From Rhizobium pisi (lineage in GTDB: Bacteria > Pseudomonadota > Alphaproteobacteria > Rhizobiales > Rhizobiaceae), in contig NZ_RJJT01000001.1 of the NCBI RefSeq assembly GCF_003938655.1, positions 1 through 64,000 on the forward strand: a stretch of DNA of 64,000 nt. The letters run 5' to 3'. Under the pieces are notes generated by a model that saw only the letters and a program-made list of their open reading frames with translations, had not been told where the DNA came from and did not search any database. Shown one piece after another: positions 1 to 8,380 of the stretch; the first letter of the stretch is position 1; the number at the start of each line of letters is the position of its first letter. The position numbers were made by a program, and so were the translations under genes.

Positions 1-132
1 ATGGAAAAGCCCGTCCTGCGAACGGAGAAAATTTACCCGGTCGGCAGAATGCCGGTCAAAACACAACCGAACCCAGGGAAAGCCCTGCAGAACAAGCGTT
101 CTGCCCCTTGTGTTCTTTCATTGGAGAACAAC

Positions 133-651
133 ATGGCTGACATTCGTACCCTTTCCGCCGAGGAGGCCCGCGCTGCCGTTCCGGCTCTCTCGGACGTGCT
201 GGCCGACTGCGTTGTGGGCGGCGCCTCCGTCGGCTTCATGCAACCCTATGGGCCCGAGGATGCCGAGCCCTATTGGCTAGACGTCGCCGATGCAGTTGCC
301 ACGGGCGGCAACCTGCTGCTGGTCGCCGAGCTGGACGGCAGGATCGTCGGTACCGTCCAGGTGGGTGCCGCGCAGATGCCGAACCAGCCGCATCGCGGCG
401 ACTTGAAGAAGCTCCTGGTGCATCGTTCCGCTCGCGGGCGTGGCCTCGCCCGGCTGCTGATGGAGGCGGCCGAGCGCGAGGCGGCAAGGCGTGGCAAAAC
501 CCTGCTCGTGCTCGACACGGCAACCGGCAGCGATGCCGAGGCGATTTACCCGCGGCTCGGTTGGCAGCGTGTCGGCGTGATCCCGGATTATGCGCTGTGG
601 CCGGAAGGAGGCTTCTGCGATACCACCCTGTTCTACAAGCGGCTCACCTGA
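133..651 (+). CDS. GNAT family N-acetyltransferase
   Basis: This 172-residue protein is a single GNAT domain that should transfer an acetyl group from acetyl-CoA to an amine; the acceptor is not predictable. The acetyl-CoA loop is visible at residues 98-106 (RSARGRGLA), preceded by the usual beta strand KKLLVH, and the C-terminal part (LGWQRVGVIPDYAL) fits the last strands of the fold. The frame is open to base 1, but I start at 133 because GGAG at 123-126 is correctly spaced and the domain begins there. It stands alone upstream of a gene on the opposite strand. The region before it shows no other gene. Confidence 0.85.
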   Translation: MADIRTLSAEEARAAVPALSDVLADCVVGGASVGFMQPYGPEDAEPYWLDVADAVATGGNLLLVAELDGRIVGTVQVGAAQMPNQPHRGDLKKLLVHRSARGRGLARLLMEAAEREAARRGKTLLVLDTATGSDAEAIYPRLGWQRVGVIPDYALWPEGGFCDTTLFYKRLT

Positions 652-667
652 CTGCGCCACGCGCCGC

Positions 668-1279
668 TTATGACCACCTTGCGAATATTGGAAGCGCACT
701 GGTTAGAGTAGCACCCGCCGTCCATTGCGTCGCGTTCCAGCCGAACTGCCGTGCTGCTTCAATGTTGATCGCCATATCGTCGATAAAGGCGATCTCCTTG
801 GGTGGAACACCCGCACGTTCGGTCGCCAGCCGGAAAAAATCGGGAGAAGGCTTGCTGTGCCCAAGGGCAGCGGAATAGAGGATGTCGTCGAAATGTGCCC
901 CAAGGCCCAGCTGTTCCATCAGGTAGCGCGCCCGCCTGTGCTCCTGGTTGGTCGCCAGGAAGAGAGTGACGCCGCTTTGCCTGAGCACGGCGAGATCTGC
1001 GAGGAGATTGCGGTCGAGGCGGGAATCATTTTCGAACCAGTAGTCGATCAGCGTCGTGGCGCTGAGATGGGGCGCGATCTTTTCGAGCACGGTGGCGAGC
1101 CTTGGCTCCAGCGCCTCACGGCCGATGATGATGTCACCCCAATGGATCTGGAAGAACGCCTGTTGCAGCAGGTCAGGCCGCAGCCCGAGATCGTGCTCGA
1201 GATAGGTGAAGTGGGACAGCCCATCGGCTGGACGACCATGAATGAGCACGCCGTCGACATCGACCATCAGCACTTTCAT
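668..1279 (-). CDS. HAD-superfamily hydrolase (phosphatase-like)
   Basis: A 203-residue haloacid dehalogenase-type hydrolase, probably a small-molecule phosphatase. The nucleophile motif is DVDGV at residues 7-11, motif II is T110-N111, motif III lysine is K143 in SKPSPD, and the metal-binding pair is D167-D168. The helical cap between residues 15 and 85 indicates a C1-type cap. The frame continues upstream to 1324, but the HAD strand MKVLMVDVDG begins at 1279, so that start is preferred. It is transcribed away from the histone-deacetylase-like gene. The substrate is not recognisable. Confidence 0.85.
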   Translation of the reverse strand: MKVLMVDVDGVLIHGRPADGLSHFTYLEHDLGLRPDLLQQAFFQIHWGDIIIGREALEPRLATVLEKIAPHLSATTLIDYWFENDSRLDRNLLADLAVLRQSGVTLFLATNQEHRRARYLMEQLGLGAHFDDILYSAALGHSKPSPDFFRLATERAGVPPKEIAFIDDMAINIEAARQFGWNATQWTAGATLTSALPIFARWS

Positions 1280-1412
1280 GCGGAAATTTCCCCCGGTCTC
1301 AAGACATCGCGAAGGTGAAGTCATCCTTCTCGGCGATCAAGGGCGCGGTGCCGGCTTTTTTGTCGCGGCCGACGCATGTAAGTCTAGACTTTCAAGCAAG
1401 GACGAATCCGAA

Positions 1413-2438
1413 ATGCGCATCATCTATTCCGAAGACCACAAGCTGCGCGATGCCAGGACCGAACTCCATGCCGGTCAGCTGGTGACGCCCTTCGAGGCGC
1501 CGTTTCGCGCCGAGTGGATCCTGGCGGCGGTCAAGGAGGCGGGTTTCCACGATGTGGTGGCGCCCGATACCCATGGGCTGGAAACGGCGCGTAAGGTGCA
1601 TGATCCTGCCTATCTGGATTTCCTCGCCACCGTCTGGGATCGCTGGGTCGCGGCCGGTTTTACGGGCGAGGCGATCGCCAATTCCTTCGCCGTTCGCCGG
1701 ACGAGCCAGCGCGTGCCCGACAATATCGTCGGCGCGATCGGCCATTATGCCAATGCCGCCGACACCTCGATCACCAAAGGCTCCTACGAGGCAGCGCTTG
1801 CCTCGATGCGCTGCGCCATGACAGGCGCCGATTGGCTGAATGCGGGCAACCGTTTCGCTTTCGCGCTCTGCCGCCCACCCGGCCATCACGCCGGCATCGA
1901 TCTCTTCGGCGGCTATTGCTTCATCAACAATTCGGGCGTTGCGGCGCAGCGTCTGCTCGATCACGGCGCGAAGAAGGTTGCGGTGCTGGATGTCGATTTC
2001 CACCATGGTAATGGCACGCAGGACCTCTTCTATCGCAGAGGCGATGTCTTCACCGCTTCGCTGCATGGCGACCCCATGCACGCCTTTCCTTATTTCCTCG
2101 GTCATGCCGACGAGGAAGGCGAGGGGGAGGGCACAGGCGCTAACCGCAACTATCCGATGCCGCCCCATACGCCCTGGGAAGTCTGGTCTTCGGCGCTTGC
2201 TGATGCGCTCGCCCGCATCAAGGCCTTCGGTGCGGAGGCAATCGTCGTGGCGCTCGGCGTCGATACGTTCGAACGCGACCCGATCTCCTTCTTCCAGCTG
2301 AAATCGGAGGATTTCATTCGTATGGGAGAGATGATCTCCGCCGCCGGCCTGCCGGCCCTCGCCTGCATGGAGGGCGGCTACGGCGTGCCGGAAATCGGCC
2401 TCAACGTCGCCAACGTACTCGCGGGTCTGGAAGCCTGA
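1413..2438 (+). CDS. Histone deacetylase-like / acetylpolyamine amidohydrolase
   Basis: A 341-residue zinc-dependent deacetylase of the arginase/deacetylase fold. The catalytic histidine pair lies in RPPGHH (H158-H159), zinc ligands are D195 and H197 in DVDFHHGNGTQ and D284 in GVDTF, and the transition-state tyrosine is in GGYG (Y323). Bacterial members usually deacetylate acetylpolyamines or other small amides. The start at 1413 follows an AAGGA about 11 bases upstream and removes a non-conserved N-terminal extension open to 1242. recX follows nine bases after the stop. The true substrate cannot be read from sequence. Confidence 0.88.
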   Translation: MRIIYSEDHKLRDARTELHAGQLVTPFEAPFRAEWILAAVKEAGFHDVVAPDTHGLETARKVHDPAYLDFLATVWDRWVAAGFTGEAIANSFAVRRTSQRVPDNIVGAIGHYANAADTSITKGSYEAALASMRCAMTGADWLNAGNRFAFALCRPPGHHAGIDLFGGYCFINNSGVAAQRLLDHGAKKVAVLDVDFHHGNGTQDLFYRRGDVFTASLHGDPMHAFPYFLGHADEEGEGEGTGANRNYPMPPHTPWEVWSSALADALARIKAFGAEAIVVALGVDTFERDPISFFQLKSEDFIRMGEMISAAGLPALACMEGGYGVPEIGLNVANVLAGLEA

Positions 2439-2447
2439 TCGCTACCT

Positions 2448-2996
2448 ATGACCGACGAAACCGTTCTATCCCTCCCGACATCCCGCATGCTGAGCTGGGC
2501 GCGCAACTCCACCATCTATCGCCTGGAGCGAAGGATGATGACGGAAAAGCAGCTCTTTGACGCCATCACCCGCAAGGCGAAGGAGAAGTTCGAAGATATC
2601 AGCGCGGCACAGCTCAAGGCCGTTGCCGATTTCGCCGTTAAATTTGCCTATGACAACAAGGTGCTCGACGACAGCGCCTATGCTGAGATCAGCACCCGCT
2701 CTGCCGTGCGCGGCGGCAAATCGAAGCGCGCCATCGCCCAGAAGCTTGCGGTGAAAGGCGTCTCCAGCGAAAAGGTAGAGGCTGCACTCGAGCAGGCTGA
2801 CGATCTCTATGCGGCGGCGATATTCGCCCGCAAGCGCGCCTTTGGTCCCTTCCGCCGGGTCGAGCTTGACGACAAGCGAAAGGTCAAAGAGCTTTCGGCT
2901 TTCGCCCGTAACGGCTTCAGCTTCGACATCGGCAGGAAGGTCTTCGACATGAGCGTCGAGGACGCCGAGGAGGTTATCCTTGCCGGCCGTCTTTGA
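2448..2996 (+). CDS. recX: RecX-family regulatory protein
   Basis: A 182-residue RecX-type protein, the family that binds RecA filaments and limits recombination and SOS activity. Tandem three-helix repeats are evident: AFAYDNKVLDDSAYAE-like helices around residues 65-85, RGGKSKRAIAQKLAVKGV (about 88-105) and the YAAAIFARKR segment (about 120). It starts nine bases after the deacetylase stop and may be cotranscribed. The start is uncertain: 2448 has a weak ribosome-binding site, while ATG at 2538 follows GGAG at 2526. recA is not in the window. Confidence 0.75.
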   Translation: MTDETVLSLPTSRMLSWARNSTIYRLERRMMTEKQLFDAITRKAKEKFEDISAAQLKAVADFAVKFAYDNKVLDDSAYAEISTRSAVRGGKSKRAIAQKLAVKGVSSEKVEAALEQADDLYAAAIFARKRAFGPFRRVELDDKRKVKELSAFARNGFSFDIGRKVFDMSVEDAEEVILAGRL

Positions 2997-3132
2997 TGTT
3001 GCATCGCCTCGGCCCAGGAGATCGCCGATCCCTGGCATTCTTCAGCATCAGCGCTCTTGATCCCGGCATGAAAAGTTTGAATTTGGTTCTCCGCCGTCCT
3101 CGGCCTAGAACCGCGCCAGGATCGGAGGCCGC

Positions 3133-4044
3133 ATGGACATCAAGAATATAGAGACTGGAACGGATGGCGCAGCCTTGATTGCGCAGCCGGGCGTGTCGTC
3201 GTCTTCGGGCGGCTTGGCGGCCGGCGTCGCGATGTGCCTGATGTCGATGTCTTCGATCCAGTTCGGCGCGGCGTTGTCTTCGTCAGCCATCGCGACCTAT
3301 GGCGTTGCCGGCGCCACCTGGCTGCGCCTCGCTTTCGCGGCGATCATTCTTGCCGTTGTCGTCAGACCTTCCCTACTGCGTTATAGCGGCGCCCAATGGC
3401 GGGCGACCTTGCTGCTCGGCACGACGACCGCCGCTATGACGCTGTGTTTCTTCGCGGCGATCCAGCGACTGCCGCTCGGCCTGGCGATCGCCATCGATTT
3501 CCTCGGGCCGCTCTCTGTCGCCGTCTTCGGCTACGGCCTGACCTGGCGCCTGCTCTGGCCGCTGATTGCTGCGGCCGGCATTCTCTTCCTCGCCCATGAC
3601 GGCGAAGGCTGGGTCGGCAATCTCCCCGGCGTCCTGTTCGCCCTCGGCTCGGCTGTGGGATGGGCGGTCTATATCCTGCTGACGAAGAAGGTCGGCGCTG
3701 CCTTCAAGGGGCTGGAAGGCCTCTCGATGTCGCTGATCGTTGCCGGTCTCGTCGCAACCCCCTTCGGCCTTGCCGAGACAGGGGGCGCCTTCACGTTGAA
3801 AGGACTGGCGGAGGTTCTCGGCCTTGCCATCCTCGTGCCGCTCTTGCCCTATGCGCTGGAGATGGTGGCGCTGCGGCGCATGCCGTCGGCATCCTTCGGC
3901 ATCCTGATGAGCCTCGAACCGGCGCTCGGCGCGCTCGCCGGCTTTCTGATCCTGGCCCAGCCGATGACCGCGCTGCAGATGCTGGGTACGGCGCTCGTAG
4001 TGGCGGCCAGCGCCGGTGCCACCGCCTCGGCGGCAAAGACCTAG
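3133..4044 (+). CDS. EamA/DMT-family exporter (RhtA-like)
   Basis: A 303-residue membrane protein made of two EamA halves, about ten hydrophobic segments from residue 30 to 297. The family exports metabolites across the inner membrane; the pattern (LGLAIAIDFLGPL, SFGILMSLEPALGAL) is like the threonine/homoserine exporter RhtA, so amino acid export is a reasonable inference. GGAGG at 3125 supports the start. A polar 25-residue N-terminal tail precedes the first membrane segment. It converges on the truncated haemoglobin gene with a palindromic repeat between them. Confidence 0.85.
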   Translation: MDIKNIETGTDGAALIAQPGVSSSSGGLAAGVAMCLMSMSSIQFGAALSSSAIATYGVAGATWLRLAFAAIILAVVVRPSLLRYSGAQWRATLLLGTTTAAMTLCFFAAIQRLPLGLAIAIDFLGPLSVAVFGYGLTWRLLWPLIAAAGILFLAHDGEGWVGNLPGVLFALGSAVGWAVYILLTKKVGAAFKGLEGLSMSLIVAGLVATPFGLAETGGAFTLKGLAEVLGLAILVPLLPYALEMVALRRMPSASFGILMSLEPALGALAGFLILAQPMTALQMLGTALVVAASAGATASAAKT

Positions 4045-4093
4045 AGCACGTCGCGCAAAAGTGTCAGCGGTTTTGCGATAACGACATGCGCAA
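4042..4093. repeat. Rhizobium-type palindromic intergenic repeat, copy 1
   Basis: Starting at the stop codon of the exporter gene is a short element with inner inverted arms CGCAAAA (4054-4060) and TTTTGCG (4071-4077) and the characteristic AAAAGTGTCAGCGGTTTTGCG core. I recognise this as a very common intergenic palindrome in Rhizobium genomes. It lies between convergent genes, so it may double as a transcription end. Confidence 0.6.
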
Positions 4094-4155
4094 AAACAAA
4101 GATCGGAAGCGCAAAGAGCGAACATGAAAAACCGCGACGCGCCTTAGGATATGGA

Positions 4156-4626
4156 TCAGGCGGGTTTGCGGTTGGGATCGTCGAGCGCCGGATTGTAGAA
4201 CAGCGAAAGCGTCAGGCTCTTGGCGATCCGCTCTGCCGTCGCCATGAACCAGGCTTTGGCCTCCGGCGATGGGGCGATATCGTCGAGCGTTTCGGCAAAC
4301 AGCGACAGCCACTTCGGAAAGAGATCAGGCGTCAGGTTCTGAACAGTCGTATGCGCCTGCACCGGCTTGCCGCCATAGGCGCCGCTGCGGAAGGCGACGG
4401 CCGACCAGAAGCTCTTCATCTTCTCCATATGCTCCGGCCAGCGACCGTTCAGCCTGGTGTCGAACACGGGGCCGAGATCGGGATGCGCAAGCACGCGCCC
4501 ATAGAAGGTCTCGACCAGCCTGCCGATAAAGGCCTCGTCGACGCCCATCGCCCGCATCTCGGCCTCTGCCCTTTCGCGGATCGCCGCGACATGGGCAGGG
4601 CGGCCCTGAATGTCATTGTCCATCAT
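4156..4626 (-). CDS. Group III truncated haemoglobin
   Basis: A 156-residue truncated globin that binds haem, with roles in oxygen or nitric oxide chemistry. The B-helix FY pair (F41-Y42) supplies the distal tyrosine, WP in the E region (W63-P64) is a group III hallmark, and H92 in KPVQAH fits the proximal histidine. Conserved aromatic residues (FWSAVAFRSGAY) line the pocket. Either of two adjacent ATG codons could be the start. It is divergent from mbfA, and the single exact ICE box between the two could control both. Confidence 0.85.
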   Translation of the reverse strand: MMDNDIQGRPAHVAAIRERAEAEMRAMGVDEAFIGRLVETFYGRVLAHPDLGPVFDTRLNGRWPEHMEKMKSFWSAVAFRSGAYGGKPVQAHTTVQNLTPDLFPKWLSLFAETLDDIAPSPEAKAWFMATAERIAKSLTLSLFYNPALDDPNRKPA

Positions 4627-4762
4627 AAACCCCGGCGCCGCGTGGTGCGGCGCCCTTCATATAGGTGCTTACGGCGGCGAGCCAAAGCTGTCCGTGCGGC
4701 TTGCGGCAATCTGTCAGCGGGCGAGCCTCAAGCACTTGACCGTCATCGCCTCGTTCTTTAGG

Positions 4763-4779
4763 TTTAGAATTATTCTAAA
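4763..4779. promoter_or_regulatory. ICE box (Irr operator) for mbfA
   Basis: TTTAGAATTATTCTAAA is an exact inverted repeat of two 7-base arms around TTA. It matches the iron control element bound by the haem-responsive regulator Irr in Rhizobiales (established knowledge). It ends 14 bases before the chosen mbfA start, so bound Irr would block transcription or translation initiation under iron limitation, as expected for an iron exporter. The haemoglobin start is 137 bases away on the other side. Confidence 0.85.
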
Positions 4780-4793
4780 TTATGGAGCGGATC

Positions 4794-5777
4794 ATGTTGG
4801 CGCGATTTTTCAGATCCCCGAAACGTTCATTTGAGTCGCTGTCCGAGCAGGAGATCCTGGCCCTCGCGATCGCGTCCGAGGAAGACGATGCCCGCATCTA
4901 TCTCGCCTATGCCGACAGGTTGCGCCGCGAATTTCCGGCCTCGGCCAAGATCTTCGAGGATATGGCCGAGGTCGAGGATACGCACCGCAAGTCATTGATC
5001 GAAATCCATCGTCAGCGTTTCGGCGAGCGCATCCCGCTGATCCGGCGCGAGCATGTCGAGGGGTTCTATGAGCGCAAACCTGACTGGTTGAGGGCAAATC
5101 TTTCGCTCGATGCGATGCGGCAGGAAACCGAGGCGATGGAGGATCAGGCCTACCGTTTTTACGTCGAAGCGGCAAAGCGAACCTCGGACGCCTCGACGCG
5201 CGAGCTTCTCGGCGATCTCGCCCTTGCCGAACAGGGGCATGAGGATATCGCTCGCATGCTGGGCGACAAGCATACGCCCGAGGACGTCAAGCATGCCGAG
5301 GACGAGACGGTGCGCCGGCAATTCGTGCTGACCTATGTGCAGCCGGGTCTTGCCGGGCTGATGGACGGCTCCGTTTCGACGCTGGCGCCGATCTTTGCCG
5401 CCGCCTTCGCCACGCAGGATACCTGGCAGACCTTCCTCGTCGGCCTTTCGGCCTCCGTCGGCGCCGGCATCTCGATGGGCTTTACCGAGGCCGCCCATGA
5501 CGACGGCAAGATTTCCGGCCGAGGTTCCCCGGTCAAGCGCGGACTTGCCTGCGGCATCATGACGGCGCTCGGCGGCCTTGGCCACGCGCTGCCCTACCTC
5601 ATTCCGCAGTTCTGGACTGCGACCATCACCGCCGCCATCATCGTCTTCTTCGAGCTCTGGGCGATCGCCTTCATCCAGAACAAATATATGGAGACGCCAT
5701 TCCTGCGCGCAGCCTTCCAGGTCGTCGTCGGCGGCGGCCTAGTCCTCGGCGCCGGCATTTTGATCGGGAATGGGTGA
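4794..5777 (+). CDS. mbfA: Membrane-bound ferritin-like iron exporter MbfA
   Basis: A 327-residue fusion of an erythrin/ferritin-like di-iron domain (about residues 15-150) and a VIT1-type membrane domain (about 175-325). Di-iron ligands are seen as E29-E30, ExxH at E61-H64, and a second ExxH in AEQGHED. The membrane part carries the VIT signature (LAGLMDGSVSTLAPIFA, SMGFTEAAHDDG) and four or five helices. MbfA exports iron from the cytoplasm and protects against iron and peroxide stress. GGAG at 4784 sets the start at 4794 rather than 4782, which would overlap the ICE box. Confidence 0.9.
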   Translation: MLARFFRSPKRSFESLSEQEILALAIASEEDDARIYLAYADRLRREFPASAKIFEDMAEVEDTHRKSLIEIHRQRFGERIPLIRREHVEGFYERKPDWLRANLSLDAMRQETEAMEDQAYRFYVEAAKRTSDASTRELLGDLALAEQGHEDIARMLGDKHTPEDVKHAEDETVRRQFVLTYVQPGLAGLMDGSVSTLAPIFAAAFATQDTWQTFLVGLSASVGAGISMGFTEAAHDDGKISGRGSPVKRGLACGIMTALGGLGHALPYLIPQFWTATITAAIIVFFELWAIAFIQNKYMETPFLRAAFQVVVGGGLVLGAGILIGNG

Positions 5778-5785
5778 GCTGCGGT

Positions 5786-5822
5786 CGGGCAAAGCCCGAG
5801 TAATCGATCCAGTGGATCGATT
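5786..5822. terminator. Tandem hairpins after mbfA
   Basis: Two perfect inverted repeats follow the mbfA stop: CGGGC-AAA-GCCCG (5786-5798) and AATCGATCC-AGT-GGATCGATT (5802-5822). There is no clear T run. They may protect the mbfA mRNA 3' end; the second palindrome resembles a repeat I have seen in other rhizobial intergenic regions. Confidence 0.45.
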
Positions 5823-5890
5823 GCAGCAGCGAACGCCTGAGCCATGCGAAGGGCCGGGATACGGTTCGGCGTCTCGCTCACCAAAACAGA

Positions 5891-5916
5891 AAAGACCGGC
5901 GAATACGCCGGCCTTT
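5891..5916. terminator. Bidirectional terminator, mbfA / BTLCP gene
   Basis: AAAG-A-CCGGCG-AATA-CGCCGG-C-CTTT forms a stem of ten pairs with one mismatch, flanked by A and T on both sides. It lies between two convergent genes and can terminate both. Confidence 0.75.
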
Positions 5917-5940
5917 CCCGCAGTCCCCCCGTTTTAACTC

Positions 5941-6558
5941 TTAGCGCAGCGCGCCGACCAGAACGTCGCGGCCGTTCTCGATGGTGACCCAGCGGCCGGC
6001 ATTGTAGCTCGACTGACGCTTGACGAAGGAATAAGGCGTCGCAAACCACGGCTTCACATCGGAGGCGAGGTTGTCGAGCACGAAATCGCCCTCGGCGGTG
6101 CGCAGCGTCAGCACGGCATGGCCTTCGCCGTCAGGTTTGCGCACGACGGTCATCAAGAGGTCGGCTGCCGAAAAGCCGCGCTGGATCAGCATGCGGCGCT
6201 TCAGGAGCGCGAAGTCTTCGCAGTCGCCGGCCGTGGTCGGATAGGCCCAGACCTCGTCCTTGCCGTAGATTTCCTTGTCGGTCATCGGCGTGATCGTGCG
6301 GTTGACCGTGGCGTTGATCGAACGCACCAGCGACCATTTTGCCGGAGTCATCTCGACCGGGCCGGAGTTGCGGTTCGGGCCGCATTCGCTGCGGTGAATC
6401 TGACAGAAATCGTAGTGGCCGATCGGCTGCGAGGTGGCATTGCCTGTTACCATGGAAGCATTTCTGCTTGGGGCCGGTATGGCGGCCGTGGCCATCGCAA
6501 AAATGGCCATCATGGCCACAAAGATACCCTTGATCCGCACGCCCGCTCTTCCTCGCAT
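5941..6558 (-). CDS. Bacterial transglutaminase-like cysteine peptidase (BTLCP)
   Basis: A 205-residue exported cysteine protease-like protein. Residues 8-28 form a signal peptide. The papain-like triad is visible as C113 in GDCEDFALLKR, H147 in GHAVL and D162 in FVLDN. BTLCP proteins are periplasmic proteases; the known relative LapG cleaves large adhesins in a c-di-GMP pathway, but this shorter rhizobial type has no assigned target. AAGGGG stands just before the start, and a CtrA-type box lies 13 bases upstream of it. No LapD-like partner is nearby. Confidence 0.8.
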   Translation of the reverse strand: MRGRAGVRIKGIFVAMMAIFAMATAAIPAPSRNASMVTGNATSQPIGHYDFCQIHRSECGPNRNSGPVEMTPAKWSLVRSINATVNRTITPMTDKEIYGKDEVWAYPTTAGDCEDFALLKRRMLIQRGFSAADLLMTVVRKPDGEGHAVLTLRTAEGDFVLDNLASDVKPWFATPYSFVKRQSSYNAGRWVTIENGRDVLVGALR

Positions 6559-6571
6559 CGCCCCTTATTTA

Positions 6572-6586
6572 TTAACAAAGTGTTAA
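6572..6586. promoter_or_regulatory. CtrA-type box upstream of BTLCP gene
   Basis: TTAA-CAAAGTG-TTAA is an exact match to the TTAA-N7-TTAA full site of the alphaproteobacterial cell-cycle regulator CtrA, and is also an inverted repeat TTAACA-AAG-TGTTAA. It lies 13 bases before the BTLCP start codon. One such match can occur by chance in AT-rich intergenic DNA. Confidence 0.5.
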
Positions 6587-6700
6587 TGGAGAGGGCCGAG
6601 AAGAGTCAATCGTTACTTCTTAGGAGGTTCTCCCAACTCGCTGACATGGTTAAAATGCAACGCGGCCGGGGACCTGTTCGGGATGCGCGGCGGGTGCCGT

Positions 6701-7540
6701 TCAGGTGGGCTTCTCCATATTTGCCGATGAACGGAGGATGCCCCTGACGGCGCTGACGAGGAGCGCGAGATCGCTCGCGCGGGAGAGGCGGTGGTCGCCG
6801 TCGCGAATGAGGGTCAGCACCACGTCGTCGGCGGGAAGATGCTCGACGAGTTTCATCGCATGCGCATGCGGCACGTCGGGGTCTTTCATGCCCTGGAGAA
6901 TATGCACCGGGCAGCCTGTTTCGATAATGCCGTCGAGCACGCGGTTCTGGCGCCCATCCTCGATCAGCGCCCTCGCATAGATGTTCGGCTCGGGGCTATA
7001 TTGGGAGCGCTCTTCGAAATAGCCGCGTTCGGTAAGCGACTTGCGCTCCTTAGCCGTCAGGTTCGGTTCGATCAGGTCGGAGGTGAAATCGGGCGCCGGC
7101 GCGATCAGCACCATCCCCACGAGCTTTGGGCCTTCGAGCTTCGGCTCGCCATGGCGCGCAAGCTCCTGCGCCAGCCTGAGCGCGATCCAGCCGCCCATCG
7201 ACGAGCCGACGAGAATCACCCGTTCCGGCGCGAGGTGGCCAATGACGGCCAGCGCCTCCTCCAGCCAGCGCGAGATCGTGCCGTCGCGGAAGCTGCCGCC
7301 GGAAAGTCCGTGGCCGGAATAGTCAAAGCGGATGCAGGCAAGCCCGAGTTCCGCCGCCAGCCCGTCGAGTTCCAACGCCTTGGTGCCGCTCATGTCGGAT
7401 CGGTAGCCGGACAGCCAGACGAGCGTCGGAGCCTTGTTGCCGGCTTGCGCCGGGCGGACGAGCATGGCGATCTCACGCGCGGCCTCGCCCTCGCCGACTG
7501 TCAGGAACTGCGGCTGGGTATCTGGCATCTGATCGGGCAT
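6701..7540 (-). CDS. Alpha/beta hydrolase (ABHD10-like)
   Basis: A 279-residue serine hydrolase. The nucleophile elbow is G-S-S-M-G (S114 the likely nucleophile), the acid lies near D220-D222 and the catalytic histidine is H250 in DGDHRLS. WLSGYRSDMSGTKA and the elbow spacing resemble mitochondrial ABHD10, a thioesterase/acyl-glucuronide esterase, so an acyl-thioester or ester substrate is plausible. There is no signal peptide, so it should be cytoplasmic. It is transcribed away from infC. Confidence 0.8.
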   Translation of the reverse strand: MPDQMPDTQPQFLTVGEGEAAREIAMLVRPAQAGNKAPTLVWLSGYRSDMSGTKALELDGLAAELGLACIRFDYSGHGLSGGSFRDGTISRWLEEALAVIGHLAPERVILVGSSMGGWIALRLAQELARHGEPKLEGPKLVGMVLIAPAPDFTSDLIEPNLTAKERKSLTERGYFEERSQYSPEPNIYARALIEDGRQNRVLDGIIETGCPVHILQGMKDPDVPHAHAMKLVEHLPADDVVLTLIRDGDHRLSRASDLALLVSAVRGILRSSANMEKPT

Positions 7541-7719
7541 CGGCGAACCTCCTGTTGTTTTGGCCTATAAAACAGATTCTTGGCAGGCTGACAGCGGGTG
7601 ATTTTTCCGCTAAAGGATGATATTGACTCCGTTGCAGCAATGACGCGACACGTTTGTGCACCCTGGATATGGGAGCGCGAGGCTGCAACGTTCCGAAACA
7701 ACGCGAGGAGAATACGACC

Positions 7720-8256
7720 ATTCGCAGACCTTTTAAGACCGATGCGCCCGTGAAGGACGGACCGCGCTCGAACCGTGAAATCCGCATTCCCAAAGTTCAG
7801 CTGATCGGGGCGAACGGTGAGAATTTGGGCATCGTGCCTACCGACCAGGCCCTGAGAATGGCGGAAGAAGCCGGCCTCGATCTCGTCGAAATTTCCCCCA
7901 ATGTCGAACCGCCGGTGTGCAAGATCCTCGATCTGGGCAAGCTGAAATATGCCAACCAGAAGAAGGCTGCCGAAGCGCGCAAGAAGCAGAAGATCGTCGA
8001 AGTCAAAGAAATCAAGATGCGTCCGAACATCGACACCCATGATTATGAGGTGAAGATGAAGGCGATGGGTCGCTTCTTCGACGAAGGTGACAAGGTCAAG
8101 GTGACGCTGAAGTTCCGCGGTCGTGAAATGGCCCACCAGGAACTCGGCATGAAGCTGCTGCAGCAGGTCAAGGCCGATACGACCGAGGTCGCCAAGGTCG
8201 AAGCCGAGCCCAAGCTCGAAGGCCGTCAGATGATGATGGTGCTGGCGCCGAAGTGA
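7720..8256 (+). CDS. infC: Translation initiation factor IF-3
   Basis: A 178-residue IF-3, which binds the 30S subunit and checks the start codon and initiator tRNA. The N-domain runs to about residue 80 ([19 protein letters not shown]), a lysine-rich linker follows, then the C-domain ([31 protein letters not shown]). The start is the rare ATT at 7720-7722, 9 bases after GAGGAG (7705-7710); no in-frame ATG fits the family start. AUU initiation underlies infC autoregulation in bacteria. A terminator follows and separates it from rpmI. Confidence 0.93.
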   Translation: MRRPFKTDAPVKDGPRSNREIRIPKVQLIGANGENLGIVPTDQALRMAEEAGLDLVEISPNVEPPVCKILDLGKLKYANQKKAAEARKKQKIVEVKEIKMRPNIDTHDYEVKMKAMGRFFDEGDKVKVTLKFRGREMAHQELGMKLLQQVKADTTEVAKVEAEPKLEGRQMMMVLAPK

Positions 8257-8280
8257 GCGCCAGGCACTTTTTCGCCCAAG

Positions 8281-8302
8281 GCCGTCCGCAAGGGCGGCTT
8301 TT
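8281..8302 (+). terminator. Rho-independent terminator of infC
   Basis: GCCGTCC-GCAA-GGGCGGC followed by TTTT gives a seven-pair stem with a four-base loop just after the infC stop. Confidence 0.8.
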
Positions 8303-8341
8303 GTGCTTTCGGGTCACGTGAAGATTCCTTCTGCGGCCCCG

Positions 8342-8370
8342 TTGCACTTTCATGACGCTGCGGTTATAAG
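8342..8370 (+). promoter_or_regulatory. Promoter for rpmI-rplT
   Basis: TTGCAC (8342-8347) and TATAAG (8365-8370) are spaced by 17 bases, a good housekeeping sigma-factor promoter. It lies about 180 bases before rpmI and downstream of the infC terminator, so the ribosomal protein genes have their own transcript with a long leader. Confidence 0.65.
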
Positions 8371-8380
8371 CGCGCGTCCG

